From: an uncultured Geobacteraceae bacterium
GTDB taxonomy: Bacteria; Desulfobacterota; Desulfuromonadia; Geobacterales; Pseudopelobacteraceae
NCBI GenBank assembly: GCA_903925005.1
Contig: CAIYDX010000390.1
Span: 1 to 59,333, forward strand
Length of the DNA stretch: 59,333 nucleotides
Reading direction: 5' to 3'
The notes beneath the pieces are model-generated. The model searched no databases. It was not told the origin of the DNA and worked only from the letters and a program-made list of their open reading frames with translations. Both the position numbers and the translations under genes were made by a program. Of this stretch, positions 18,518 to 27,593 are shown piece after piece (within the stretch, counting starts at the first letter, position 1; each line of letters starts with the position of its first letter).

Positions 18518-19546
18518 TTAAAACGAATTAATTCTGTTGATGAATGCAACCAGCAATCCGTAGTGATGATGGTCAAATAACAGGGAAATTCGCGGCAGGT
18601 GGGCAAGATCCGGTTCATCGATCTCTTCCGGGAATGCGCCACAGCTGCGGATTTGATCGCCATTTTTTATTAATTCCGGGAACTCTCTGGTCAGTGTTGC
18701 AATTTGCTCGTCGGAAAGCGTTTTTTGCAGGCGAATAACCAGACGGTTTACAATGAAACGGAGTGAATGATAGGTGCTGTAGAAGTTGTTTATTACTTCA
18801 AGCGCCTCCTGTTCGCTTTTCGTGACCGTGAAGAGCGAAAAGTCCTCTCCCGAGATGAAGCCTTTTACAAGTAGGCTTGCTTTGACAAAATCAATAAATT
18901 GCTCCCAGTAACCATTTTGATCGTCCATCAGAATCAACGGTTTTGGGGATGTTTTGCCGGTCTGGATCAAAGTAAAAACTTCCATCGCTTCGTCCAGCGT
19001 GCCAAATCCGCCCGGAAAAACAACTATGGCATCAGCCTCTTTAACAAAAGCCACCTTGCGGGTGAAAAAATATTTATATGTCACCAGTCGCGGATTGCGG
19101 TACATGATCGGGTTCGGCTTTTGTTCAAAAGGAAGTCGAATATTTACGGCAAATGAGTTTTCGCTGCCTGCTCCTTCATTGCCGGCCTGCATGATGCCGG
19201 GGCCGCCCCCCGTAATAACCATGTAGTTGTTTTCCGCCAGGCTGCGACTGAAACGCACGCATTTTTTATACATTTCGTCCGTTTCTTCAGTGCGGGCAGA
19301 CCCGAAGATGGTAACTTTCTTGCGATGACGATAGGGGGAAAAAACTTTCGCCGTATAGCGCATTTCGCGGAGAGTGCGGTTAATTAGTTTAAGGTCTGCC
19401 AGGTAATCGACGTTCTGACCGATTTTCAATGTTGCAAGAATCATTTCCTTGATAACTGCAGGATGATGAATGCCGCCTGATTCTTCAATCAACCTGTTGA
19501 TAATCTGATCAATCGGTTCATTGCTTTTGGAAAAACTCAATTCCAT
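18518..19546 (-). CDS. LOG-family protein (TIGR00730-like, putative nucleotide phosphoribohydrolase)
   Basis: A 342-residue Rossmann-fold protein. The family signatures are GGGPGIMQAGNEGA and PGGFGTLDE, which form the nucleotide site and carry the catalytic Glu. LOG proteins split 5-monophosphate nucleosides into base and ribose phosphate. It is longer than the usual 180-220 residues: about 80 extra at the N terminus and about 90 at the C terminus, as in the larger Pyrimidine/PpnN-like branch. A GGAAGG site precedes the ATG at 19546. Confidence 0.83.
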   Translation of the reverse strand: MELSFSKSNEPIDQIINRLIEESGGIHHPAVIKEMILATLKIGQNVDYLADLKLINRTLREMRYTAKVFSPYRHRKKVTIFGSARTEETDEMYKKCVRFSRSLAENNYMVITGGGPGIMQAGNEGAGSENSFAVNIRLPFEQKPNPIMYRNPRLVTYKYFFTRKVAFVKEADAIVVFPGGFGTLDEAMEVFTLIQTGKTSPKPLILMDDQNGYWEQFIDFVKASLLVKGFISGEDFSLFTVTKSEQEALEVINNFYSTYHSLRFIVNRLVIRLQKTLSDEQIATLTREFPELIKNGDQIRSCGAFPEEIDEPDLAHLPRISLLFDHHHYGLLVAFINRINSF

Positions 19547-19758
19547 TGTTTATGCCTTCCGGGTTCGAGCGTAAATTTATAATATTCAAACACAGTATCA
19601 CAGCCGTCACTCTAAAGCAAACAGCTGATTGCTTCCGCACCCATGGCAGGGGCTTTGAATAAGCTTGAAAGCCGGCATTAGGTTTGCTATATCAAGAGCG
19701 AAAATATATAAAGTCCGGATAGTGATAAAACCATTGCCGCCGCGCAAGGAGACAGGGC

Positions 19759-20250
19759 ATGTCCAATTCACCGCTGGTCATGTACGACGAAGAGTTCCAG
19801 GAGATTAATAGAGTTATCGAACGTCTGCTTAAGGAAGCCAACGCCAGGGTAATTTTTCTGGTAGATAAAAATGGGCAACTCATCTCAGGCGTTGGCGATA
19901 CCGAAAGTTTTGACACCACCTCAATTGCTTCTCTGACCGCCGGAAATATTGCCGCTACGGGCGGACTGGCCAAGCTTATCGGCGAGAAAGAGTTCTCAAT
20001 TCTCTTTCACGAAGGAGAAAAAGATAATCTTCACATTTCCATTGTTGGCGGCAGGGTTATTCTTGTTGTTCTGTTTGATAGCCGTTCTTCCCTCGGCCTT
20101 GTCCGTCTGCGCGTAAAAAAATCATCGGAGGAGCTTGCGGCCATTTTTCTGAAATTGGTGAAAAAGTCCGAGGAACGTGAAAAGCGGGGCTCTTCCGATT
20201 TTCCTTTTGCTGAAATTACTGACGACGATATCGACACTCTTTTTGGCTGA
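19759..20250 (+). CDS. mglB: Roadblock/LC7-domain protein, MglB-like GTPase-activating partner
   Basis: A 163-residue protein with one roadblock fold (about 15-130). It matches MglB, which stimulates GTP hydrolysis by MglA and helps set cell polarity. Supporting features are RVIFLVDKNGQLISGVGD, LTAGNIAATGGLAKLIGE, and a charged C-terminal tail. A strong AAGGAG site precedes the ATG. The MglA gene follows after 32 bases, the standard pairing. Confidence 0.9.
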   Translation: MSNSPLVMYDEEFQEINRVIERLLKEANARVIFLVDKNGQLISGVGDTESFDTTSIASLTAGNIAATGGLAKLIGEKEFSILFHEGEKDNLHISIVGGRVILVVLFDSRSSLGLVRLRVKKSSEELAAIFLKLVKKSEEREKRGSSDFPFAEITDDDIDTLFG

Positions 20251-20282
20251 AATCCAAAAATATCAACAGGTAAAACCAACTG

Positions 20283-20870
20283 ATGTCTTTCATTAACTAC
20301 GCGTTACGTGAAATAAATTGTAAAATAGTCTATTATGGCCCGGGTCTTTGCGGGAAAACGACAAATTTGCAATATATTTATCAAAAGACAGCACCGGATG
20401 CCAGAGGCAAGATGATAAGTCTGGCGACAGAGACCGAACGGACGCTGTTCTTCGATTTTTTGCCGCTTTCGTTGGGAGAAATCAGAGGATTCAAGACCCG
20501 TTTTCATCTTTACACCGTTCCGGGGCAGGTTTTTTACGATGCGTCCAGGAAGCTGATTTTAAAAGGTGTTGATGGTGTGGTTTTTGTTGCGGATTCGCAG
20601 GAAGAGAGAATAGACGCAAATATTGAGTCGCTTGAAAACTTGAGGATAAATCTTACGGAGCAAGGGTATGATCTGGACAAGCTGCCGTACGTTATTCAGT
20701 ATAATAAGCGGGATTTGCCGGATATCATGTTTGTTGAAGAGTTGCGGCGCGAGCTTAATCCTACAGATGTCCCGGAATTTGCAGCCTGTGCAACAACTGG
20801 AGAAGGGGTTTTTGAGACGCTCAAAGCGGTAGCCAGGCTGATTTTAATCGATCTGAAAAAAGGCAAATAG
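20283..20870 (+). CDS. mglA: Ras-like small GTPase MglA
   Basis: A 195-residue small GTPase that switches cell polarity with MglB. G1 is [10 protein letters not shown]; the switch-II region has [12 protein letters not shown], with the PGQ seen in MglA rather than the usual DxxG; the base-recognition motif is NKRDLP, again the MglA variant. The N terminus [20 protein letters not shown] is characteristic. Length matches the family (about 195). Confidence 0.94.
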   Translation: MSFINYALREINCKIVYYGPGLCGKTTNLQYIYQKTAPDARGKMISLATETERTLFFDFLPLSLGEIRGFKTRFHLYTVPGQVFYDASRKLILKGVDGVVFVADSQEERIDANIESLENLRINLTEQGYDLDKLPYVIQYNKRDLPDIMFVEELRRELNPTDVPEFAACATTGEGVFETLKAVARLILIDLKKGK

Positions 20871-21036
20871 TATCGGTGGTAAAACGCTCCTCATAAGCCG
20901 GGATTGGTTGGTCAAGCGGGACGGATTTTATGCTGACGAGTTGCGGATTTCGTGTTGTGGTTTCTTTAGGCTTGATTTATTTTGCGGAGCGTGGTAGGTA
21001 TCAAATCCCACCGTTACTGACATGTTGCGCACACAC

Positions 21037-21129
21037 GGAGAGATGGCCGAGTAGGTCGAAGGCGCTCGCCTGCTAAGCGAGTATACTGGGAAACCGGTAT
21101 CCAGGGTTCGAATCCCTGTCTCTCCGCCA
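21037..21129 (+). tRNA. tRNA-Ser, anticodon GCT
   Basis: A complete 93-nt class II tRNA. The acceptor stem GGAGAGA pairs with TCTCTCC, the discriminator is G and CCA is encoded. The anticodon arm CTCGC-CTGCTAA-GCGAG places GCT at 21072-21074. A long variable arm (TATACTGGGAAACCGGTATC) and TTCGAAT T-loop are typical of tRNA-Ser. It reads AGC/AGU codons. No integrase or att-like duplication was seen next to it. Confidence 0.97.
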
Positions 21130-21149
21130 CTATTTTATCGGATACCGCA

Positions 21150-21644
21150 TTGATTTCTGCTCGAATAGTACAGCTGTTCATATCTGCTTTTATTTCGGTG
21201 CTTGTTCTGGCTGTCTGCCAGGGACACGCCGAAACAGTGCCTGATAACCTCTTGCCAAGCGCCTCGCATCGCACCGTGAAAGAAAAAACCATTATTGTCC
21301 CCTCGGAGGTCTCCCGTCGCTGGAAGGCTATCAAGCTTGCCGTGATTGATAAAACCCGCGGGACGGAAAATATTTATCTGGTTCCGGTCGGTTCGCCATT
21401 CAAGGTGCCCTCTACCACACTAACCATAACGGTGGAAGCCTTTCTCCCCGCATTTACAATGGAAGGTGCAACAATCACAACCTCTTCAAATGAGCCGATA
21501 AACCCTGGTGCAAAGGTTCGTATCAGTGAAAACGGCACCTCCATCTTTCAAGGGTGGCTCTTCTTGAAATTTCCGAATACGCATGCCGTTACACATCCCA
21601 AATATGGATTCAGCCTGATTGGTGTCGTACCGGTACTCAAGTGA
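21150..21644 (+). CDS. DUF2155 family exported protein
   Basis: A 164-residue secreted protein. The N-terminal hydrophobic stretch (VQLFISAFISVLVLAVCQGHA) is a signal peptide. The mature part matches DUF2155: a WKAIKLAVIDKTRG segment, then a short beta-rich domain ending with IFQGWLFLKFPNTHAVTHPKYG. The function of this family is not known. The start is uncertain; TTG at 21150 keeps the whole signal peptide but has no obvious ribosome site, and the gene begins only 20 bases after the tRNA. Confidence 0.75.
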   Translation: MISARIVQLFISAFISVLVLAVCQGHAETVPDNLLPSASHRTVKEKTIIVPSEVSRRWKAIKLAVIDKTRGTENIYLVPVGSPFKVPSTTLTITVEAFLPAFTMEGATITTSSNEPINPGAKVRISENGTSIFQGWLFLKFPNTHAVTHPKYGFSLIGVVPVLK

Positions 21645-21662
21645 CCGTGCCCTGATCCCTCT

Positions 21663-22106
21663 TTATGTGGGAATTCCGTTCCTCGCAAGTTGATCACATC
21701 GTTCATTTTCCAGATGTCCGTCATGCCCCTTAACCCACTTCCATTGCACTGAATGTGGTTTGGCAAGGGTAAGAAGCAGCTCCCACAGGTCTCTATTTAC
21801 GACCGGCTCCTTTTTGCTGTTGAGCCATCCTTTACGCTGCCAACCGGTTATCCATTCCGTCATGCCTTTAACCAGGTATTGGGAATCAGTGGTGACCGAT
21901 ACACGGCAGGGGCGTTTCAGCAGGCGAAGCGCTTCAATGGCCGCCGTCATTTCCATGCGATTGTTGGTTGTTTCTCCGGCGCCGCCGTTCAGCTCCTTCA
22001 CGCGTCCGCCGCAGCGCAGGATCGCTCCATAACCACCCGGACCAGGATTGCCGCTGCAGGCGCCATCGCAGAAAATCTCTACAAGCTGTTCTTCACTTTC
22101 TGCCAC
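21663..22106 (-). CDS. rnhA: Ribonuclease HI
   Basis: A 147-residue RNase H that cuts the RNA strand of RNA-DNA hybrids. The carboxylate quartet is present: D14 in [12 protein letters not shown], Glu in [13 protein letters not shown], Asp in TTDSQYL, and Asp in NERCDQLA. The handle region [10 protein letters not shown] is also intact. The GTG start at 22106 follows GAAGGAG and overlaps the end of plsC by 14 bases, so the two are translationally coupled. Confidence 0.94.
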   Translation of the reverse strand: MAESEEQLVEIFCDGACSGNPGPGGYGAILRCGGRVKELNGGAGETTNNRMEMTAAIEALRLLKRPCRVSVTTDSQYLVKGMTEWITGWQRKGWLNSKKEPVVNRDLWELLLTLAKPHSVQWKWVKGHDGHLENERCDQLARNGIPT

Positions 22107-22746
22107 AAAATGCTCCTTCGCCGTTTAATAGCGCTGCAATTGCCTGCATGACTCGCTCAACTATCAATAGATGGGTTTCTTTGGAATCTTCCCTCAGGTA
22201 CAGGTCGCTGAAATCGAGAGCAGCACCGAAAACGACGGTAGCCTCTTGCCTGAATCCGGGAAATTTCCAGCGGTTCAGCCCAATCAAAGCCGTTGGAATA
22301 ACGGCTGGACGGGTATCGTAGATAATCTTTCCGACTCCGCGGTTGCCGGAGCCCAATTGTCCGTCTTTATGACGTGTACCTTCCGGGAACAGCATGACTT
22401 TCTGGCCCTGCAGCAGGTCGTTCAACTTGCGCCCCGCCCTGACGTCCCGCTTGCGCTTGACCGGGAAGGCTCCCCATGAAGAATAGATCAGGCGCAGTAA
22501 CGTGTTTTCAAACAGTTCTTCTTTGGCCGGCGCCCAGAGCATCTGGAGCGGATTATGTCTGATGACGGCCCAGGGGAGAAAGATAGTGTCATAGGCCGAT
22601 ATATGATTGGAAGCTATCAGGACAGGGCCGTCATGCGGGACGTTGCGGCCCCCCTTGATGACAAACCTGTTCAGGCATGACGCGTACATCCCGACGACAT
22701 ATACTGAAAATGTGACCCAACAGCGTTGCAGAAGATGCGCTTTCAC
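22093..22746 (-). CDS. plsC: 1-acyl-sn-glycerol-3-phosphate acyltransferase
   Basis: A 217-residue membrane acyltransferase of phospholipid synthesis (lysophosphatidate to phosphatidate). The catalytic H-x4-D is in SNHISAYD and the glycerol-phosphate binding motif is [10 protein letters not shown]. One N-terminal hydrophobic segment anchors it. The GTG start at 22746 follows AAAGGAG. It precedes rnhA on the same strand with a 14-base overlap. Confidence 0.9.
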   Translation of the reverse strand: MKAHLLQRCWVTFSVYVVGMYASCLNRFVIKGGRNVPHDGPVLIASNHISAYDTIFLPWAVIRHNPLQMLWAPAKEELFENTLLRLIYSSWGAFPVKRKRDVRAGRKLNDLLQGQKVMLFPEGTRHKDGQLGSGNRGVGKIIYDTRPAVIPTALIGLNRWKFPGFRQEATVVFGAALDFSDLYLREDSKETHLLIVERVMQAIAALLNGEGAFCGRK

Positions 22747-22910
22747 ACTGCTCCTTTGATTCCGGTGCGGTTTTGTCGTTCCGCAGTTTTATAGCATAGC
22801 GGAACGGAACAGGCAATATCTCACCGGATAGGGGAATATTCCTTGAAATCACGGTCGATGTGGTATAGGTACAGCTGAAAACAATTTATCTGAATCCGGA
22901 TAGTTACGTC

Positions 22911-23300
22911 ATGCCTGAATTTGCCGTAAGTGAAGAAAAAAATCGCTGGCTGCGGCAAAAAATGGCCGAGTTGGGGGTGCGCGAAGAAGATCTCGTGGAG
23001 AGCTTCGTCCGCTCATCCGGAAACGGCGGCCAGCATGTCAACAAGACATCCAGTTGTGTGCAGCTGAAGCATGCGCCGACCGGCCTTCAGGTGACCTGCA
23101 TGCGGGAGAGGAGCCAGTCGGTGAACCGTTTTTTGGCGCGCCGTGAGTTGCTTGAGCGTATTGAGGCCGCTTCCGGAGTAGTTACTGCTGAAATGAAACG
23201 GATCGAAAAGCTGCGCAAGCAGAAAGACCGCCGCAGAAGACGCACATCCGTGCAGTCAACATCATTGTCACCTGACCCTGATAAACAGGATAAGTGCTAA
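22911..23300 (+). CDS. Peptide chain release factor-like protein (GGQ domain, ribosome rescue)
   Basis: A 129-residue protein that contains only the peptidyl-tRNA hydrolysis domain of class I release factors. SSGNGGQHVNKTSS carries the catalytic GGQ, followed by the family motif RSQSVNRFLARR, and the C terminus is strongly basic (KLRKQKDRRRRR). It lacks the codon-recognition domain, as in ArfB/RF-H and mitochondrial C12orf65-type rescue factors, which release stalled ribosomes. No strong ribosome site precedes the ATG. The EamA exporter starts 4 bases after the stop, so the two are co-transcribed. Confidence 0.87.
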   Translation: MPEFAVSEEKNRWLRQKMAELGVREEDLVESFVRSSGNGGQHVNKTSSCVQLKHAPTGLQVTCMRERSQSVNRFLARRELLERIEAASGVVTAEMKRIEKLRKQKDRRRRRTSVQSTSLSPDPDKQDKC

Positions 23301-23304
23301 AAAA

Positions 23305-24201
23305 ATGAGAATTAAAGCCCACCCGTTTCTGCTCCTGACCTTGACCGCCCTGTTCTGGGCCGGAAACTTTGTGTTGGGGCGGGCCGTTAAAAACAGTGTT
23401 CCTCCCATCAGTTTTGCCTTCTGGCGCTGGACGCTGGCTTTTCTGATTCTTATCCCGTTCTCGATTCACCATATACGCGCCGATTGGCCGCTGCTCAGAC
23501 AAAACCGGCGCTTGCTGGCCGTCTACGGTCTGCTCGGCGTTTCGTGTTTCAACACCTTCGTGTATATCGGTCTTCACTCTACTACCGCTACAAACGCGCT
23601 ACTCCTGAATTCGGTTATTCCGATACTTATCGTGCTGCTCTCGCACTTTCTGGCGGCCACACCGGTTTCGCCTCGGCAGGGGATTGGAATCGCTCTTTCC
23701 CTGATCGGGGTGCTGACTATCATCTGCCGCGCCGATCCGGACGTTCTCCTGACGCTTCAGATCAATCGGGGAGATATTTGGATTCTTCTGGCCGTCATCT
23801 GCTGGGCTTTCTATACATTCCTGCTCCGGCAGCGTCCCGCGGGTATCCACCCATTTAGTTTTCTCACATCAATCGTCGCGGTTGGGCTGATACCGCTATC
23901 GATATTGTACGCCTGGGAGTACAGCCAGGGGGGGCGTTTTGTGCTTAACCTCGCGAACAGTGTCGGCATTCTGTATGTTGCGCTGTTTCCTTCGGTGCTG
24001 GCTTTTATCTTCTGGAACCGGGCGGTCAGGGAAGTCGGTCCCAACAAGGCCGGTCTCTTTCTGTATCTGATGCCGGTTTTCGGAGCTATTCTGTCAGCCG
24101 TGTTTCTGGGTGAGTCGATTCGTGCGTTCCACCTGATCGGCAGCGCACTGATCCTGACCGGAATATACCTGACTACCATGGTGCCCGTAGGAAAGAGTTG
24201 A
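23305..24201 (+). CDS. EamA/DMT-family transporter
   Basis: A 298-residue inner-membrane protein with ten predicted helices made of two EamA repeats; the first begins with FWAGNFVLGRAV and the second after GDIWILLAVICWAFYTFLLR. Members export metabolites such as amino acids or sugars. The substrate cannot be told. It starts 4 bases after the release-factor-like gene. Confidence 0.88.
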   Translation: MRIKAHPFLLLTLTALFWAGNFVLGRAVKNSVPPISFAFWRWTLAFLILIPFSIHHIRADWPLLRQNRRLLAVYGLLGVSCFNTFVYIGLHSTTATNALLLNSVIPILIVLLSHFLAATPVSPRQGIGIALSLIGVLTIICRADPDVLLTLQINRGDIWILLAVICWAFYTFLLRQRPAGIHPFSFLTSIVAVGLIPLSILYAWEYSQGGRFVLNLANSVGILYVALFPSVLAFIFWNRAVREVGPNKAGLFLYLMPVFGAILSAVFLGESIRAFHLIGSALILTGIYLTTMVPVGKS

Positions 24202-24248
24202 TTGATACGTTACCAAGCACCTGAAATCAGCAATACACTGTTATGATA

Positions 24249-24280
24249 TTGACATTGCAATGCTCACGGGACTATATAAT
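24249..24280 (+). promoter_or_regulatory. Likely sigma-70 promoter of the first liv operon
   Basis: TTGACA at 24249-24254 and a TATATAAT box at 24273-24280 are separated by 18 bases (or 20 if read as TATAAT). This is the strongest consensus promoter in the window by eye. It lies 76 bases before the substrate-binding protein ATG. Confidence 0.55.
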
Positions 24281-24355
24281 CTGTCACTTCACAATGCGTC
24301 CTCATGCCGACAATATTTCAAATAGTGCTGTAAATCATCTTTCTGGAGGTTGCCC

Positions 24356-25525
24356 ATGAAACGAATCATCTCGGTAACGCTGTTGTTGGTGCTCTGCTCG
24401 GGCTTGGCGTATGCCGAGCATGTAAACGCTCCAATTCCGATTGGACTTGCCGTTGCGCAGACCAGTAATGTGGCGCTGTTTGGGCAGGAACAGATCCTTG
24501 GCGCAAAAATTGCCGAAACGTATTTCAACAAAAAAGGGGTGAACGGAACCCCGATTCGTCTAGTTTTTCAGGATACCGGAGGTGATGAAGCTGGGGCGAT
24601 CAATGCCTTTCAGAATCTGATCAACCAGGAGAAGGTTGTCGGTATTGTCGGCCCGACGCTTTCCCAACAGGCCTTCAGTGCTGACCCCGTCGCCAACCGT
24701 CTGAAAGTACCGGTGATCGGGCCATCCAACACCGCCAAAGGGATTCCTCAGATAGGAGAGTTTATCGGCAGGGTCTCGGCGCCGGTGGCTAAAGTGGCTC
24801 CTCATGCTTTGGCTCAAGCTCTCAAACAGAACCCAAAAATTAAAAAAGTTGCCGTTTTATACGCGCAGAATGATGCTTACAGTTCTTCCGAGACGGTCAC
24901 GTTCCAGGAAACGGTCAAGAGTCTGAAACTCGAAATAGTCTCAACTCAGAAGTTCATGACCACGGATACCGATTTTACCACGCAGGCCACCGCTGTGCTG
25001 ACTGCCAAAGCTGATCTGGCCATTGTATCGGGACTTGCCGCCGATGGCGGTAACCTGGTGAAACAGCTGCGCCAGCTGGGTTACAAAGGGGTAATCATTG
25101 GCGGTAACGGTTTTAACACGGCAAATGTGTTCCCGGTCTGCGGCAAGAATTGTGACGGCATTCTGGTCGCCCAGGCCTACAGCCCGGCAGCCGATAACCC
25201 GGTAAACAAGGCTTTTGTCGATGAGTATCGCCGTCTGTACAAGAAAGACCCGTCTCAGTTCACGGCCCAGGCGTTCGCTGCCGTGCAGGTGTTCGCGGAA
25301 AGTCTGCGCAGGGTTGAGGCCGCCACAAAGAAGAAGATAACCGGGCTTGATCTTCCCGTTGTCCGGGCAGAGCTTAACAAGGCGCTGCGTCAAGGTCCGT
25401 TTATGACGCCTCTTGGTGAAATTGCTCTCGACAAGGAGGGGGAAATCAACCAGAAACTGTTCTATGTCTCCCAGATCAAGATGGATGCCGGAGGGAAAAC
25501 CGGCAAGTTCGTCATTGTAAAATAG
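24356..25525 (+). CDS. Branched-chain amino-acid ABC transporter, periplasmic binding protein (system 1)
   Basis: A 389-residue type I periplasmic binding protein of the LivJ/LivK group. The start at 24356 follows CTGGAGG. Signal peptide MKRIISVTLLLVLCSGLAYA is followed by the domain start PIPIGLAVAQTSNVALFGQE. The segment IVGPTLSQQAFSADPVANR is the ligand loop, where Ser/Thr-Gln residues bind the amino-acid backbone. It leads a Liv operon (H, M, G, F follow), separated from livH by a 200-bp gap that holds a large hairpin repeat. Substrate is inferred from the neighbours. Confidence 0.9.
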   Translation: MKRIISVTLLLVLCSGLAYAEHVNAPIPIGLAVAQTSNVALFGQEQILGAKIAETYFNKKGVNGTPIRLVFQDTGGDEAGAINAFQNLINQEKVVGIVGPTLSQQAFSADPVANRLKVPVIGPSNTAKGIPQIGEFIGRVSAPVAKVAPHALAQALKQNPKIKKVAVLYAQNDAYSSSETVTFQETVKSLKLEIVSTQKFMTTDTDFTTQATAVLTAKADLAIVSGLAADGGNLVKQLRQLGYKGVIIGGNGFNTANVFPVCGKNCDGILVAQAYSPAADNPVNKAFVDEYRRLYKKDPSQFTAQAFAAVQVFAESLRRVEAATKKKITGLDLPVVRAELNKALRQGPFMTPLGEIALDKEGEINQKLFYVSQIKMDAGGKTGKFVIVK

Positions 25526-25665
25526 TTTCCGTCCGGAAAGGGTGCTTTTTCCCCCTGGCGACGTCAATCTTCGGCTTTGCTTGTGCGGCGTACCGATGTA
25601 CGCCTCCGCGCAACGCCTCGATTTCCTTGCCAGGAGAAAAAATCCCCGCTTTCCAAAACGGAAAC
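25525..25665. repeat. 141-bp palindromic hairpin repeat between binding protein and livH
   Basis: The ends GTTTCCGT and ACGGAAAC pair. Further in, GGAAAG, the poly-T/poly-A tracts and CCTGGC/GCCAGG pair, and the apex is a perfect 7-bp stem GGCGTAC-cgat-GTACGCC (25587-25604). The arms overlap the last codon of the binding-protein gene. It could stabilise the upstream mRNA and reduce downstream expression, as repeats often do in binding-protein operons. It looks like a dispersed repeat, but only one copy is in the window. Confidence 0.75.
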
Positions 25666-25725
25666 TAAATAACATAACATGACAGGAGAGCGGGAGGGGG
25701 TGCTTGATTCCTCTCCCGCAAACGT

Positions 25726-26676
25726 ATGGACTTTGTACAATTTCTGCAGAACCTCCTTAACGGCCTCAGCATCGGCAGTGTGTACGCGATTTTCGCACTC
25801 GGGTACACGCTGGTCTTTTCCATTCTCGGCATTATCAATTTTGCTCACGGAGCCGTGTTTACCCTCGGAGCCTACCTGACCTACAGCATGTCGGTCGGTC
25901 AGTTCGGTATCGGCGGACTCCTGGCGGGGCTCCAGACTCCATTCCAATTTTCATTTCCGGTTTCGCTGCTGATCGGGTCTATCGTTTCAGGGCTTGCCGG
26001 CGTTACGGTGGAGCGGCTGGCCTTCCGCCCGCTCCGCCTGCGGGGCGCTGATCCACTTCTGGCCCTGGTGAGCAGTCTTGGGGTCGCTCTTGTGGCGGTC
26101 AATGCCATTCAGTATCTGGTCGGATCGGAAATCTATTCGTTTCCCTCGGACGTGTACGGAGAGATTCAGCCGGCCTTCATGTTCCCTGTCGGCGACAAGA
26201 TTGTTGTCGTCCGTACCGTACAGATCATCATCTTTGCCGTCAGCATGCTGATCCTCGCTCTGTTGAGTTATTTCATCAATTTCACCAGAATCGGCAAGGC
26301 GCTTCGGGCTGTTGCGGAAAACGGAGTCACCGCCAGTCTGCTCGGGATAAACGTCGATCGCTTTATTTACTACACTTTTTTTCTTTCCGGTTTTCTCGGC
26401 GGGCTGTCCGGGAGCTTGGTCGGCACCAGCTTCGGCATTGCCGGGCCGTATTTCGGGGTTACCTATGGCCTCAAAGGACTGGCGGTGATCGTGATGGGTG
26501 GGTTGGGTAGCATTCCGGGAGCCGTTGTGGGCGGTCTGGTGATCGGCCTGGCCGAGGCTTTTGTCCCGGCAGACTATAATGCCTACAAAGAGGCGGTCGC
26601 GTTTGCATTTTTATTTGCCGTGCTGCTTGTCCGTCCGCAGGGGCTGCTCGGAAGCTCGCAGATTCAGAAGGTATAG
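25726..26676 (+). CDS. livH: Branched-chain amino-acid ABC transporter permease
   Basis: A 316-residue inner-membrane permease. The start MDFVQFLQNLLNGLSIGSVY is typical, followed by ALGYTLVFSILGIINFAHG, the LivH signature, and GMTVERLAFRPLR-like VERLAFRPLRLRG in the cytoplasmic loop. The C terminus ends LLVRPQGLLGSS. About eight helices are expected. It pairs with LivM, encoded next. Confidence 0.93.
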   Translation: MDFVQFLQNLLNGLSIGSVYAIFALGYTLVFSILGIINFAHGAVFTLGAYLTYSMSVGQFGIGGLLAGLQTPFQFSFPVSLLIGSIVSGLAGVTVERLAFRPLRLRGADPLLALVSSLGVALVAVNAIQYLVGSEIYSFPSDVYGEIQPAFMFPVGDKIVVVRTVQIIIFAVSMLILALLSYFINFTRIGKALRAVAENGVTASLLGINVDRFIYYTFFLSGFLGGLSGSLVGTSFGIAGPYFGVTYGLKGLAVIVMGGLGSIPGAVVGGLVIGLAEAFVPADYNAYKEAVAFAFLFAVLLVRPQGLLGSSQIQKV

Positions 26677-26681
26677 AAAAA

Positions 26682-27593
26682 TTGGAAGATTTTCTGCAAA
26701 ATTATGGTTTCCTGCTGGTGACCCTGGTGCAGCAGTCATTGCTGGCCATGAGCCTGTACTTTCCCCTGATGGCGGGACAATTAAGCCTTGCCAGCCCCGG
26801 CTATTACGCACTCGGGGGGTACATAGCGGCAATCATGGCGACCAATGAATACTTTGCCGCGTGGCGCGATACGCTCGGGTGGGTGATCTTCCCTCTGGAG
26901 TGGCTGATTGCCGCCCTTGCCAGCGCCGTTCTCGCCCTTTTTGTTGGTATCCCGTCCCTCCGTCTCAGGGGGATTTATCTCGCACTGGCCACCATCGCTT
27001 TCGTTGAAATCCTGAGGGTTATCTGTCTGAATCTCGAAATCACCGGAGGAGCAATCGGTATTTTCGGGATTCCGCAACTGTTTGAAAGTCGTCTGAGTTA
27101 CATCTGGACGTTCGGTCCACTGCTGCTGATCATGCTGTTTTTCAGCTACAGACTCAACCGTTCGAGAGTGGGGAGGGCGTTCAAGGCGATTCGCGAGGAT
27201 GAACTGGCGGCCGGTGCGATGGGGATCAATTCGACCCGCTACAAAGTGCTGGCGTTTGTCATCGGCGCCGTGCTGGCGGGAGTGGTCGGGGCCATGAGCG
27301 CGCCGTTCCTGAATACCTGGAACGCCAGGCAGGGGACTTTTGACGCTTCCATTGCCTATCTGGCGTACGTCCTGATCGGCGGGAGCCGCTCCATCTGGGG
27401 GCCAATGTTGGGGGCGGTGCTGCTGACGGTTTTGCCCGAGGTTCTTCGTCCGCTCAAGGACTCCCGTCTGATCATCAACGGGATGGTGCTTGTGTTTGCC
27501 AGTATCTATCTGCCGCAGGGAATAGCCGGGGCGCTTGATCGCTTAAAGAATATCGCCGTCCGAAAACTCGGGTTTATCCGGAGCGAAAAATGA
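26682..27593 (+). CDS. livM: Branched-chain amino-acid ABC transporter permease
   Basis: A 303-residue permease of the LivM family: MAGQLSLASPGYYALGGYIAA, a LRLRGIYLALATIAFVEI segment, the coupling-helix region FKAIREDELAAGAMGIN, and IGGSRSIWGPMLGAVLL. The TTG start at 26682, just 5 bases after livH, is supported by AGAAGG. It overlaps livG by 4 bases (ATGA). Confidence 0.92.
   Translation: MEDFLQNYGFLLVTLVQQSLLAMSLYFPLMAGQLSLASPGYYALGGYIAAIMATNEYFAAWRDTLGWVIFPLEWLIAALASAVLALFVGIPSLRLRGIYLALATIAFVEILRVICLNLEITGGAIGIFGIPQLFESRLSYIWTFGPLLLIMLFFSYRLNRSRVGRAFKAIREDELAAGAMGINSTRYKVLAFVIGAVLAGVVGAMSAPFLNTWNARQGTFDASIAYLAYVLIGGSRSIWGPMLGAVLLTVLPEVLRPLKDSRLIINGMVLVFASIYLPQGIAGALDRLKNIAVRKLGFIRSEK

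Noticed and set aside
21037-21129. tRNA-Ser as an integration site for a genomic island
   Set aside because: No integrase, no partial tRNA repeat and ordinary housekeeping genes on both sides.
25525-25665. Integron attC site
   Set aside because: No integrase, no R/L box consensus seen, and only one copy; better described as a hairpin repeat.
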